DNA of 52,074 nt, taken from contig CAISEW010000029.1 in NCBI GenBank assembly GCA_903884455.1, forward strand, positions 1 to 52,074. Reading direction: 5' to 3'. Made by a program: the position numbers and the translations under genes. Below, piece after piece: positions 8,914-15,735 of the stretch (positions are counted from its first letter, which is position 1; each line of letters opens with the position of its first letter). The notes beneath the pieces were generated by a model. The model saw nothing but the letters and a program-made list of their open reading frames with translations, did no database searches and was not told the origin of the DNA. Origin of the DNA: an uncultured Chloroflexota bacterium. Its GTDB lineage: Bacteria > Chloroflexota > Dehalococcoidia > GIF9 > AB-539-J10.

Positions 8914-9768
8914 CTATAATCCGACCTTTACCACTCTTTCGATACCGCCCAGGTCGGAAATTAGCTCAATACTGGCCTGTGGGAAATAGCTCTTTATTAA
9001 CGAAGTTACCATTCCACCCTGTCCCTGGCCTATTTCCAAAAGGAAACAGGCTCCATAACTAAGCTTCCCTGGCATCTGTTCTAGCATTTGTTGTATTTTG
9101 TCCAAGCCATCCTCACCACCAGCCAAGGCCATCGTTGGCTCAAATTTTCTTATTTCTGGGCTCAAATCTTTAAATTCACAATCTTTGATATAAGGTAAAT
9201 TGGCTACTATCATATCCACGGGCTGAGGCAACTGCTCAAGCAAATTCCCTAGCAAAAGTTCCACCTGGCTGTTAACCCCGTGGCGCCGGCAATTCATCTC
9301 GGCCACCTGTAGAGCTGAAGCTGAAACATCCGTGGCATAAATCTTAGCTTGGGGTAATGCTAAGGCAAGGCTGACGGCAATAGCACCGCAGCCTGTGCCG
9401 ATGTCGGCTATGGTAATTTGCTCTTCCCGGTGGGAAATGCGCTGGGCAAGTTCCACAGCTTTTTCCACGAGAAGTTCTGTTTCTGGTCGGGGGATAAAAG
9501 TGTGATAATCAATGTAGAAGTCAATTCCGTAAAACTCGCAGCGCCCCAAAATATAAGCAGCAGGCTCATGGTCAAGGCGACGCCGGACAAGACGCCATAG
9601 ATGCTCTGCTTCCACTGAAGTTAAGCTCCTCTCTGGTTCTGTGTAAAGCTGTGTTCTAGATATCCCCAAGACGTGGCCGAGTAAAAGCTCAGCCTCAACA
9701 GAGGCATCAGCAATTCCTGCCGTGCGTAATGTTTGGGTAGCTGATTGTAAAGCTTCGCGTAAAATCAC
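8914..9768 (-). CDS. prmC: Release-factor glutamine N5-methyltransferase
   Basis: A 284-residue SAM methyltransferase that modifies the GGQ glutamine of release factors. It has an N-terminal helical domain (about 1-80), FIPRPETE (91-98), SAM motif I ADIGTGCGAIAVSLA (121-135) and the catalytic loop. That loop reads NLPY (190-193) instead of the usual NPPY. Asn and Tyr, which bind the glutamine amide, are kept. It starts with GTG and overlaps the prfA stop by 4 nt (GTGA), so it is translationally coupled to its own substrate's gene, the classic prfA-prmC arrangement. Confidence 0.95.
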   Translation of the reverse strand: MILREALQSATQTLRTAGIADASVEAELLLGHVLGISRTQLYTEPERSLTSVEAEHLWRLVRRRLDHEPAAYILGRCEFYGIDFYIDYHTFIPRPETELLVEKAVELAQRISHREEQITIADIGTGCGAIAVSLALALPQAKIYATDVSASALQVAEMNCRRHGVNSQVELLLGNLLEQLPQPVDMIVANLPYIKDCEFKDLSPEIRKFEPTMALAGGEDGLDKIQQMLEQMPGKLSYGACFLLEIGQGQGGMVTSLIKSYFPQASIELISDLGGIERVVKVGL

Positions 9769-10835
9769 GTAAGAGCCGCTTCTAATTGTTCCACCTGCTC
9801 TTTGCTGATCAGAGCTTCAATGATTTCGTCCAGTTCTCCCTCTAAAATCCGTTGAAGGTTGTGAAAACTTAAGTTGATTCGGTGGTCGGTAACCCGGTTC
9901 TGGGGGAAATTGTAGGTGCGAATCTTTTCCGCCCGTTGACCGCTGCCTACTTGCATCCGCCGCTCTTTATCTATGCTTTCAGATTGTTTCCGTTGTTCCA
10001 TGTCAAGCAGCCTGGCCCGAAGCACCGCCATAGCCTTCATCCTGTTTCTTATTTGAGACCTTTCATCCTGGCAGGCGGCTACTATGCCGGTGGGCAAGTG
10101 CGTGATGCGAACTGCCGAAGTTACTTTATTCACATTTTGCCCCCCGGCACCTCGGCTGTGGAAAAATTCCATTTTGAGGTCATCAGGATTGATGTTGAGC
10201 TCAATCTCTTCCGCCTCGGGCAGGACCGCTACTGTAGTTGTCGAGGTGTGAATTCGTCCCGAGGCTTCGGTGACTGGCACCCTTTGTACCCGATGGACAC
10301 CACGCTCATGCTTAAAGCGGCTGAAAGCGCCTTTACCCTTGATTTCAAATATTAGCTCTTTGAAACCTCCTCTTTCACTTTGGTTGCTATCTATGACCTC
10401 CACCTGCCAGCCCTTGGCCTCGGCATATCGACTATACATACGGAACAAGTCTGCGGCAAAAAGACTTGCCTCCTCACCACCAGTACCAGCTCTTATCTCC
10501 ACAATGACATCTCTATCATAATTGGGGTCTTTGGGCATCAGGGAAAGCTTAAGTTTGCGAAGGAGCTCACCTTGCTGCTGTTTGAGTTTGCTCACTTCTT
10601 CCTTGACTAAAGCCATCATCTCCGCTTCGGCATGAGAATTAAGCAAAACTTCAAGTCCCGCCAGTTCTTTGCCCTTGGCCTTATATTCTTGGTACATGCC
10701 CACAATATCTTCAAGAGCAGCCCTCTCCTTGCTCAGCTCTTGAAGCCGCCTGCGGTCAGTGGCTATCTCTTCTCGAGCCAAGAGTTGGCTTAGCTCGTCA
10801 TAGCGCTTTTGTATTAATTCCAGTTTATCAAACAT
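9765..10835 (-). CDS. prfA: Peptide chain release factor 1
   Basis: RF1 recognises UAA and UAG stop codons and triggers peptide release. Seen here: an N-terminal helical domain, the PVT version of the PxT anticodon-like motif inside HRVQRVPVTEASGRIHTS (RF2 would have SPF), and SRGAGGQNVNKV with the catalytic GGQ. I chose the ATG at 10835 (MFDKLELIQKRYDEL). The 13 codons upstream are hydrophobic and unlike RF1. The length is about 356 residues, normal for the family. It heads the leftward cluster with prmC and cobB and is divergent from the DUF89 gene across about 60 nt that must hold both promoters. Confidence 0.97.
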   Translation of the reverse strand: MFDKLELIQKRYDELSQLLAREEIATDRRRLQELSKERAALEDIVGMYQEYKAKGKELAGLEVLLNSHAEAEMMALVKEEVSKLKQQQGELLRKLKLSLMPKDPNYDRDVIVEIRAGTGGEEASLFAADLFRMYSRYAEAKGWQVEVIDSNQSERGGFKELIFEIKGKGAFSRFKHERGVHRVQRVPVTEASGRIHTSTTTVAVLPEAEEIELNINPDDLKMEFFHSRGAGGQNVNKVTSAVRITHLPTGIVAACQDERSQIRNRMKAMAVLRARLLDMEQRKQSESIDKERRMQVGSGQRAEKIRTYNFPQNRVTDHRINLSFHNLQRILEGELDEIIEALISKEQVEQLEAALT

Positions 10836-10895
10836 AGCCAATACTATTATAATACAGGGGCACAAGCTGCTCAAATTTGGGTGAAGGAAATTACA

Positions 10896-11735
10896 ATGAA
10901 ACTGGCGCCAGGTTGCTATGAGTGCTTACGCAGATTAATCTACCAGGCTGCAGAGCTAGCCACGAATGATGTTTCGCTGAAGCAAAGAGCAATCAATGAA
11001 GCGATGAAGATATTGGACGATGAGTTTTCTTGTAGCCAATTATCTATTGTGATTGCCACCAAAATTCACAAGATAATAAGAGAAGTGACCCATAATCCTG
11101 ACCCTTATCGAGCAATGAAGGAAAGAGAGATGACGCTCACTAAGGAATTACACCCTGTGATAAAGTCCCGATATAAGGATGAACTTCGGGGGTGTCTTCA
11201 GCTGGCCGCTGCAGCGAATGCCATTGATTTCTTCAGGGAGCCTAGTTCTATTAAGGATGATATCAGGGAACCTGTGAGCTTTGCTGTAGATGATTCGGAG
11301 CAATTTGAAGCAAAGCTAAAAGATGCCGGCAAAGTTTTATATCTGGCGGATAATGCCGGGGAGCTCTACTTCGACCTACCTCTAGTCAAGTGGATGAAGC
11401 AATTCGCCCAGGTTATCTATGCAGTTAAACCATCGCCCGTTCAAGACGATTTGACCTTGGAAGATGTGAAGAGGTCTGGCTTGGAAGGCGAGTTCGGAAA
11501 GGTTATAAGCACGGGCATAGCTTCACCGGGGATAGTTTTTTCTTTGGCTTCAGCCCGGTTCAAACGAGAATTTGAGTCAGCAGACCTTATATTCGCCAAA
11601 GGAATGGGGCATTATGAGGCTTTATCAGAGCTCTCCCTTGAAGGGAGGTTTTTCTATTGCCTTAAGGCCAAGTGCCAACCTGTAGCCGATTCACTGGGGG
11701 TGTCTATAAATAGCTATGTCGCTATGCTACAATGA
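10896..11735 (+). CDS. DUF89 (ARMT1-like) damage-control phosphatase family protein
   Basis: This protein matches DUF89: an N-terminal CYECL, HNPDPYRAMKERE, then LYLADNAGELYFDLPLVK with the metal-binding Asp-Asn, AVKPSPVQDDLTLEDV and the C-terminal FYCLKAKCQPVADSLGV. Characterised members are metal-dependent phosphatases that remove damaged or overflow phosphometabolites. The exact substrate here is unknown. I prefer the ATG at 10896 because AAGGAAA lies 6 nt before it. An in-frame GTG at 10881 has no SD. Cys near both ends is typical of the shorter prokaryotic subfamily. Confidence 0.85.
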   Translation: MKLAPGCYECLRRLIYQAAELATNDVSLKQRAINEAMKILDDEFSCSQLSIVIATKIHKIIREVTHNPDPYRAMKEREMTLTKELHPVIKSRYKDELRGCLQLAAAANAIDFFREPSSIKDDIREPVSFAVDDSEQFEAKLKDAGKVLYLADNAGELYFDLPLVKWMKQFAQVIYAVKPSPVQDDLTLEDVKRSGLEGEFGKVISTGIASPGIVFSLASARFKREFESADLIFAKGMGHYEALSELSLEGRFFYCLKAKCQPVADSLGVSINSYVAMLQ

Positions 11736-11777
11736 TTCAGGGTTTCGTATGTTTTTCCTGTAAAATAGATAAAATTG

Positions 11778-12344
11778 ATGAGGAACCCGACCAAGCGTGA
11801 AGCCATAATAGGTGGCATATCTCTAGCATCTACCGTAGCTTTATCTCTTTTTATCCTTCAGCATCGAAGCTACATCAACGATATTGCACACTGGGGCTAT
11901 ATTGGTTGCTTCATCATCAGCGTTCTCACCAACGGGACATTCATCTTGCCCGGCTTCGGCATTGTTCTTACATTCACACTGGGTGGAGTATTAAATCCTG
12001 CCATAGTTGGCGCCGTAGCTGGAATTGGTGAAGCTATAGGGGCTATCGGTGCTTACTTCACTGGATATGCCGGCAGGGGATTATTACGAGATAGTAACAG
12101 CGGCCTTTACCTTCGCTTCAGCAATATTATTGACCGCCACGGTTCTAAAGCCATCTTCTTCGTGTCCGCTGTATTGAGTCCCATTTTCTACCCCTTCGCC
12201 GTATGTCTGGGCATGCTTCACTTTGGTTGGGTAAGATTTTTCCTCGCTACCTGGGCAGGGAGGACAGTCAAAAGCATGGCGCTAGCTTATCTGGGATACT
12301 TCGGTTTGAATGCAGTCCTGCGATGGCTGGGCGTGAGCCCTTAG
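11778..12344 (+). CDS. VTT/DedA-like (SNARE-associated) membrane protein
   Basis: About 188 residues with five to six hydrophobic segments. The central block (PGFGIVLTFTLGG...GIGEAIGAIGAYFTGYAGRG) carries the Gly-rich re-entrant pattern and the Gly/Arg motif of the VTT (DedA/TMEM41/VMP1) superfamily. Members include lipid scramblases or transporters of undecaprenyl phosphate. This protein is closer to the short YqaA-like type than to full DedA. Function is inferred from the superfamily only. ATG at 11778, with an in-frame TTG one codon earlier. It stands alone upstream of the tRNA-Ala promoter. Confidence 0.7.
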   Translation: MRNPTKREAIIGGISLASTVALSLFILQHRSYINDIAHWGYIGCFIISVLTNGTFILPGFGIVLTFTLGGVLNPAIVGAVAGIGEAIGAIGAYFTGYAGRGLLRDSNSGLYLRFSNIIDRHGSKAIFFVSAVLSPIFYPFAVCLGMLHFGWVRFFLATWAGRTVKSMALAYLGYFGLNAVLRWLGVSP

Positions 12345-12448
12345 CCCAACCCACGAAATTTTACGATTTCCTTGAGCCCCAGTTAGTGTTTGAAGCAAAT
12401 TTAGTGGGGTCTCCAAAAAGTCTTGCTCCTTTTGGGGGTTGTTTTAAC

Positions 12449-12477
12449 TTGAGTTTCCCAAGCTGTTCTGTTATATT
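12449..12477 (+). promoter_or_regulatory. Promoter for tRNA-Ala (and read-through into the integrase)
   Basis: TTGAGT (12449-12454), 17-nt spacer, TATATT (12472-12477), start expected about 6 nt before the tRNA. Because the integrase frame begins inside this tRNA, this is the only visible promoter that could transcribe the integrase in the integrated state. Confidence 0.7.
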
Positions 12478-12489
12478 CTTGAATCAGGC

Positions 12490-12565
12490 GGGGCTGTAGC
12501 TCAATCGGGAGAGCGTCTGACTGGCAGTCAGAAGGTAGTGGGTTCGAATCCCATCAGCTCCACCA
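12490..12565 (+). tRNA. tRNA-Ala (GGC), integration target
   Basis: GGGGCTG (12490-12496) pairs with CAGCTCC (12555-12561). The D arm is GCTC...GAGC, the anticodon arm TCTGA-CTGGCAG-TCAGA with anticodon GGC, and the T arm GTGGG-TTCGAAT-CCCAT. The discriminator A and encoded CCA are at 12562-12565. The 3' half from 12519 is duplicated exactly at 15015, so the gene was rebuilt by an integrating element. Confidence 0.95.
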
Positions 12566-12570
12566 GCCTT
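12519..12570 (+). repeat. attL: left copy of the 52-bp direct repeat
   Basis: Starts GACTGGCAGTCAG in the anticodon arm of tRNA-Ala and ends AGCCTT, 5 nt past the CCA end. Identical over all 52 positions to 15015-15066. The flanking bases differ on both sides, which defines the limits. The crossover is expected within the anticodon-to-T-arm segment, the usual target of tyrosine integrases. Confidence 0.9.
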
Positions 12571-13374
12571 ATAGCTAAAAAGTTCACAAGCTCCCAGGTT
12601 CAAAAGTTCACAACCGAGCTGCTGGAGAAGTTCATCTCTTCCCGTCCTGAAGGCTTGAGCAAGAGAACAATAGAGTTTTACCAATATACACTCACCAACT
12701 TTGTTGGCTATCCAATGACTCCTGATGGTGTTGGCTCTTATTTGAAGTCACTCACTTGCAGGAATGCCAAGCTCAGGTTCTATCAGAGCCTTAAAATCCT
12801 CTTCAGATGGTTGCATCGTAACGCATACATACCAGAGAATCCTATGGAGAAGGTATCGCCTCCCAAAATACAAAAGAAGCTCCTACCTGCGATAACAGAG
12901 GAACAGCTCCAAGTTCTCTTAGAGTATTGTCAAAACGATAGAGATATAGCAATGATTAGCTTCCTCTGGCATTCAGGTGTAAGGGTGAGCGAAGCAGCAA
13001 GGGTTAGAGCTAAGGATTTCAACTGGCATGAAGGCACTGTCATTGTCCTGGGTAAGGGTAACAGGTTTCGCAAGGCCTTAGCTGGCAACGGCATGGTGAG
13101 GCAATGGTTTAGTGAGCATGACAGCTTTGAATTGACTGCAGAGGGAATACAGACAATCCTCAAGATACTATCGAGAGAGACGGGTATCCATTGTAATCCC
13201 CATGCATTTCGAAGAGGTTTCGCTGTTCACCAAGTTAAGTCAGGTTTGTCAACTCGGGTGGTTCAAGCCTTAGGTGGCTGGGAAACTATTGCAATGGTTG
13301 AACGGTATTCGAAATCACTCACCTTTGATGATGCTCTCCAACTCTATAAGCAGGTCAACGGCAGTGCGGTTTGA
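12538..13374 (+). CDS. Tyrosine recombinase (integrase) of the tRNA-Ala element
   Basis: Catalytic residues, counted from the GTG at 12538: Arg149 in HSGVRVSEA, Lys173 in LGKGNRFRK, His222-xx-Arg225 in NPHAFRRGF, Trp248 in place of the second His (LGGWE, a common variant), and the nucleophile Tyr257 in MVERYSKS. An N-terminal SAM-like domain spans about 25-100. In the integrated state the first 11 codons are tRNA sequence, and the GTG has no SD because it lies inside the T arm. The reading frame is open through the whole tRNA. The same frame enters the repeat from the HTH gene at the other end, so the natural start is probably that of the HTH gene in the circular form. Confidence 0.92.
   Translation: MGSNPISSTSLIAKKFTSSQVQKFTTELLEKFISSRPEGLSKRTIEFYQYTLTNFVGYPMTPDGVGSYLKSLTCRNAKLRFYQSLKILFRWLHRNAYIPENPMEKVSPPKIQKKLLPAITEEQLQVLLEYCQNDRDIAMISFLWHSGVRVSEAARVRAKDFNWHEGTVIVLGKGNRFRKALAGNGMVRQWFSEHDSFELTAEGIQTILKILSRETGIHCNPHAFRRGFAVHQVKSGLSTRVVQALGGWETIAMVERYSKSLTFDDALQLYKQVNGSAV
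12578..12613 (+). repeat. Paired GTTCACAA direct repeats next to attL
   Basis: AAAAGTTCACAA occurs at 12578-12589 and again at 12602-12613, 24 bp apart. The core GTTCACAA reappears as a pair at 14469-14476 and 14490-14497, with a variant ATTCACAA at 14980-14987 close to attR. Paired short repeats on both sides of the core are how arm-type sites of lambda-like integrases are arranged. The assignment is inferred. Confidence 0.45.
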
Positions 13375-13494
13375 GGATAGCTTGAGGTTCGTCCATAGCC
13401 CAATCCAAAGGGCATACCTCGTATTGATATTCGGATACCTGTCGCTGACCTGTCTGGATTCTGGAGTCTTGCTAGATTAGGGAGCTCAACGGCA

Positions 13495-13950
13495 CTAACG
13501 CCGTTGCTCTCGTTTCCTCATTTCATTGTAGAGGTATTCAAACCACTCGAATATTTCTGGTCGGTTTCTGATTTTTCTCAATTCCAGTGTTATGTTTTTC
13601 ATTTTTTCCCATGTCCATTTAATGTCAGTACTGAACATGTCATCGACTAGCTCTATGTCGATGAGTTTTCTTTTTAGGAGAATGCCAATTCCTTCAAAAA
13701 ACAGGCCGACTGCTGTCACTTCAGCAGTGCCATACTTTTCGTGGTAATTACCATAGTCTTTTCCGTCTCTGTTCAAAACCTCTTCCAATATCTTCTGGAA
13801 TTCAAGACTGTTGAATTGTGAGTAGAGTCTCATTATAAGGTCCGTTTGTCTTACTTTGGTCTGATGTCTAATCTGAAGGATGTAGTAAATAGCTGCTACA
13901 AACACACCAGCAGAGGCAATAGCAATAGAAACAGTCCGTATGTCAACCAT
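13495..13950 (-). CDS. Small membrane-anchored protein of the element, unknown function
   Basis: The start is taken at the ATG at 13950 (MVDIRTVSIAIASAG), with AGGTG about 9 nt upstream. Three codons of extra open frame are ignored. One TM helix at about 5-24 is followed by a charged helical cytoplasmic part (about 30-150) with LYSQFNSLEFQKILEEVL and FFEGIGILLKRKLIDIELV. The layout resembles DUF4760-type proteins found in phages and islands, but I cannot confirm the family. It converges on the integrase: the gap holds an inverted repeat (AACGGC...GCCGTT, 13488-13505) that may end both transcripts. Confidence 0.65.
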   Translation of the reverse strand: MVDIRTVSIAIASAGVFVAAIYYILQIRHQTKVRQTDLIMRLYSQFNSLEFQKILEEVLNRDGKDYGNYHEKYGTAEVTAVGLFFEGIGILLKRKLIDIELVDDMFSTDIKWTWEKMKNITLELRKIRNRPEIFEWFEYLYNEMRKREQRR

Positions 13951-14013
13951 CACCAACACCTATCAATTGTAAAAGAAATGTGGTCTATTTCGTTTCACCA
14001 CAAACTTTCCGCA

Positions 14014-14349
14014 CTACACGCCCAGTTCTGGCTTCTCAACCCAGACTTCTCTTTTGAACGAATTTGGAACACGGACGGACTCCCAATCCTTCACGAACTT
14101 GGCTTTGACCTTAACTAGTTCTGCATCTTTCTCCATTGGTTTGTCGTATGCCTTCTGATCTTGATATTCGTCAATCCACCTCCACTCCTCAACATCTGAA
14201 CCTTTAGTCTCCACGATAAAAAGCCGAGAGCGTGTAAAGTGGAATTTATTTCGGTGGGTTCTTATATAGTGCATCCATGCAGTCCACATTTCAAGGTGTT
14301 TCTTGCTGTTCTTTTTGGGAACTCGCCATCTAGCTATCTCACAAAGCAT
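14014..14349 (-). CDS. Small protein of the element, possibly a dimeric alpha/beta barrel
   Basis: 111 residues. The pattern MLCEIARWRV, then a helix (KKHLEMWTAWMHYIRTH), then SRLFIVETK and EEWRWIDEY resembles the beta-alpha-beta-beta start of dimeric alpha/beta-barrel (ABM/NIPSNAP-like) proteins. This is shape only, not a family match. AAAGGAGGTGA, a perfect SD, lies 6 nt before the ATG. It is upstream of, and probably co-transcribed with, the membrane-anchored protein. Function unknown. Confidence 0.6.
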   Translation of the reverse strand: MLCEIARWRVPKKNSKKHLEMWTAWMHYIRTHRNKFHFTRSRLFIVETKGSDVEEWRWIDEYQDQKAYDKPMEKDAELVKVKAKFVKDWESVRVPNSFKREVWVEKPELGV

Positions 14350-14468
14350 TTTGAATCACCTCCTTTAATTGAATTATACCAGTAGCCAACCACTAACGGA
14401 AGACATATGCAGAGGATACACTCTTAACTTTGGGGCATGAGTGTCAATCAGAAGAACATAGCTAATCT

Positions 14469-14497
14469 GTTCACAAGTCAAGGCTATATGTTCACAA
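14469..14497 (+). repeat. Second GTTCACAA pair
   Basis: GTTCACAAG at 14469-14477 and 14490-14498 are 21 bp apart, two helical turns. This is the same octamer as the pair beside attL. It would suit cooperative binding of the integrase or of the element's HTH protein. Confidence 0.45.
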
Positions 14498-14759
14498 GGC
14501 AAGGGGGTGTCCCCCAGGTACATTGGTGCTACCTACGACTAGACACCGAAAGATTGGCTCGTAGAAAAATCTAGTCGGGCTTAGAATCTGGAGAGTAAAT
14601 ATTCAAATATAAGGACTTGCGTATAGTGGTGAGTTACAGTCCTTATTTATTCTATCCATCCCTTGGTCATATGCCAACCGCCGAAATCGCAGTATCTTAG
14701 CCACCACGGTCAACTGCTATTAAAGGCCAAGCAGGTTAATACCACGCTTTCTCAGATGA

Positions 14760-14775
14760 CTCTTCTTAAGAAGAG
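14760..14775. promoter_or_regulatory. Perfect 16-bp palindrome, probable operator
   Basis: CTCTTCTTAAGAAGAG at 14760-14775, about 75 nt before the HTH gene. A full two-fold symmetric site in front of an XRE-type gene suggests autoregulation. No direct evidence. Confidence 0.45.
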
Positions 14776-14850
14776 GTAACAGTAGAATGATAGTCGGCTG
14801 ATAGCTGGCTAGCTTTGCAAGTCCAGCTTTGAAAAACAAAAGGAGGCAAA

Positions 14851-15093
14851 ATGAAGAGACTAAACCAGGCACAGATTGCAAAGGACTTAGGTATTAGCAA
14901 GAGCTATTTGAGTATTATAATCAGTGGCCAAAGGAAGTGTCCATCTGAGTTTATAGAGAAGCTGCAATCAATCCCAGGAATTCACAAAGTAGTGAACAAT
15001 CAGCTATGGACAAGGACTGGCAGTCAGAAGGTAGTGGGTTCGAATCCCATCAGCTCCACCAGCCTTTTCTCAACTTTGATTACCACAGGGTAA
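14851..15093 (+). CDS. XRE-type HTH protein reading through attR
   Basis: Residues about 6-30 form a compact Cro/XRE helix-turn-helix (QAQIAKDLGISKSYLSIIIS). AAAGGAGG lies 4 nt before the ATG. After residue 55 the frame enters the 52-bp repeat (codons for GSQKVVGSNPISSTSL) and ends 8 host-encoded residues later, giving 80 residues. In the excised circle the codons after the repeat would instead be those of the integrase (from 12571, in phase), producing a 339-residue HTH-integrase. As found here it could act as a stand-alone repressor. The last 25 residues are repeat- and host-derived. Confidence 0.75.
   Translation: MKRLNQAQIAKDLGISKSYLSIIISGQRKCPSEFIEKLQSIPGIHKVVNNQLWTRTGSQKVVGSNPISSTSLFSTLITTG
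15015..15066 (+). repeat. attR: right copy of the 52-bp direct repeat
   Basis: Identical to 12519-12570. Only the 3' half of the tRNA is present (no acceptor 5' strand or D arm), so this copy is not a tRNA gene. It is translated in frame as the C-terminal part of the HTH protein. Confidence 0.9.
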
Positions 15094-15176
15094 AAGAGGG
15101 AGGGAGATTTCACATTCACCTTAATCCTTTCTCTTTAAGGGGAGGGGATTTTATACGAGAATGCTAGTTAGCTCTC

Positions 15177-15725
15177 TCACCCTTGCTCTGGCTCGATCAG
15201 ACCGTAGTTGCCATCATCACGACGGTATAGCAGATTGAGCCTCTCAGTATCGGCATCTACGAAAAGAAAGAAATCATGCCCCAGAAGCTCCATCTGGCTT
15301 ATAGCTTCATCTACAGGCATGGGTTTGACTAAGAAATGCTTGGTCTTTACCACTCTCTTGGGAGCCTCGATTTCCTCCTCCTCGATTGCCGCTCCTTGCC
15401 GGGCAAAAGAAACGCCTCTGTTTTTATCATATAATTTGCCTTTGTATCGCTCGATTCGCTTAGACAGCACATTCACTATTTTGTCAATGGCTGTGCGCAT
15501 ATCCTTAGACTTTTCCTGAGCTCTAATTAAGACACCTCTGCTGTCAAGGGTAACCTGGACAGTGTATCGCTGCTCAGGCAGCTTGGCACCTTCCCGGGAA
15601 ATCTCCACCTTGCATTCATCGAGGGTAGGTAAGTAACGACCCAGTTTGCCAACCTTCTTCTCAACATATGCCCGTATTGTTTCAGAGACCTCCACATTAT
15701 TCTTAGCGATAATCTGTAGCTCCAT
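15177..15725 (-). CDS. hpf: Ribosome hibernation promoting factor, long form
   Basis: A 182-residue long HPF. The N-terminal beta-alpha domain (about 1-100) begins MELQIIAKNNVEVSETIR and contains YTVQVTL and the basic helix DMRTAIDKIVNVLSKRIERYK that sits in the mRNA/tRNA channel. A linker follows, then the C-terminal dimerisation domain (about 125-180) with RVVKTKHFLVKPMPVDEAISQM and GHDFFLFVDADT, which joins two 70S ribosomes into 100S dimers. An SD (GGAGGAGA) precedes the ATG. It is the last gene of the leftward zinc ribbon-comF-hpf unit. Confidence 0.95.
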   Translation of the reverse strand: MELQIIAKNNVEVSETIRAYVEKKVGKLGRYLPTLDECKVEISREGAKLPEQRYTVQVTLDSRGVLIRAQEKSKDMRTAIDKIVNVLSKRIERYKGKLYDKNRGVSFARQGAAIEEEEIEAPKRVVKTKHFLVKPMPVDEAISQMELLGHDFFLFVDADTERLNLLYRRDDGNYGLIEPEQG

Positions 15726-15735
15726 TTCTCCTCCT

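Larger units (their letters stand above)
14350..14850. other. 500-nt non-coding control region of the element
   Basis: No ORF is credible. It contains the second GTTCACAA pair (14469-14497), a perfect 16-bp palindrome (14760-14775) and AT-rich stretches that must hold the divergent promoters for the leftward small genes and the rightward HTH gene. It would be the natural place for an origin or integrase arm sites. Confidence 0.5.
12519..15066. mobile_element. Minimal integrative element in tRNA-Ala
   Basis: A 2.5-kb unit bounded by a perfect 52-bp direct repeat (12519-12570 and 15015-15066) made of the tRNA-Ala 3' half plus 5 nt. Content in order: tyrosine integrase, a small membrane-anchored protein, a small alpha/beta protein, a 500-nt regulatory region and an XRE-type HTH gene. 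There are no replication, conjugation or capsid genes, so it must depend on another element or is a degraded remnant. Host genes (VTT protein on the left, hpf on the right) flank it. Core gene strand and SD style resume immediately outside. Confidence 0.85.

Noticed and set aside
9882-10521. Plus-strand ORFs opposite prfA
   Set aside because: Shadows of the release factor gene, without SD or domain.
10836-10874. Longer prfA N terminus
   Set aside because: The extra 13 codons are hydrophobic and unlike RF1. The ATG at 10835 matches family length.
15015-15066. Second tRNA-Ala gene
   Set aside because: Only the 3' half is present. It is the attR repeat.
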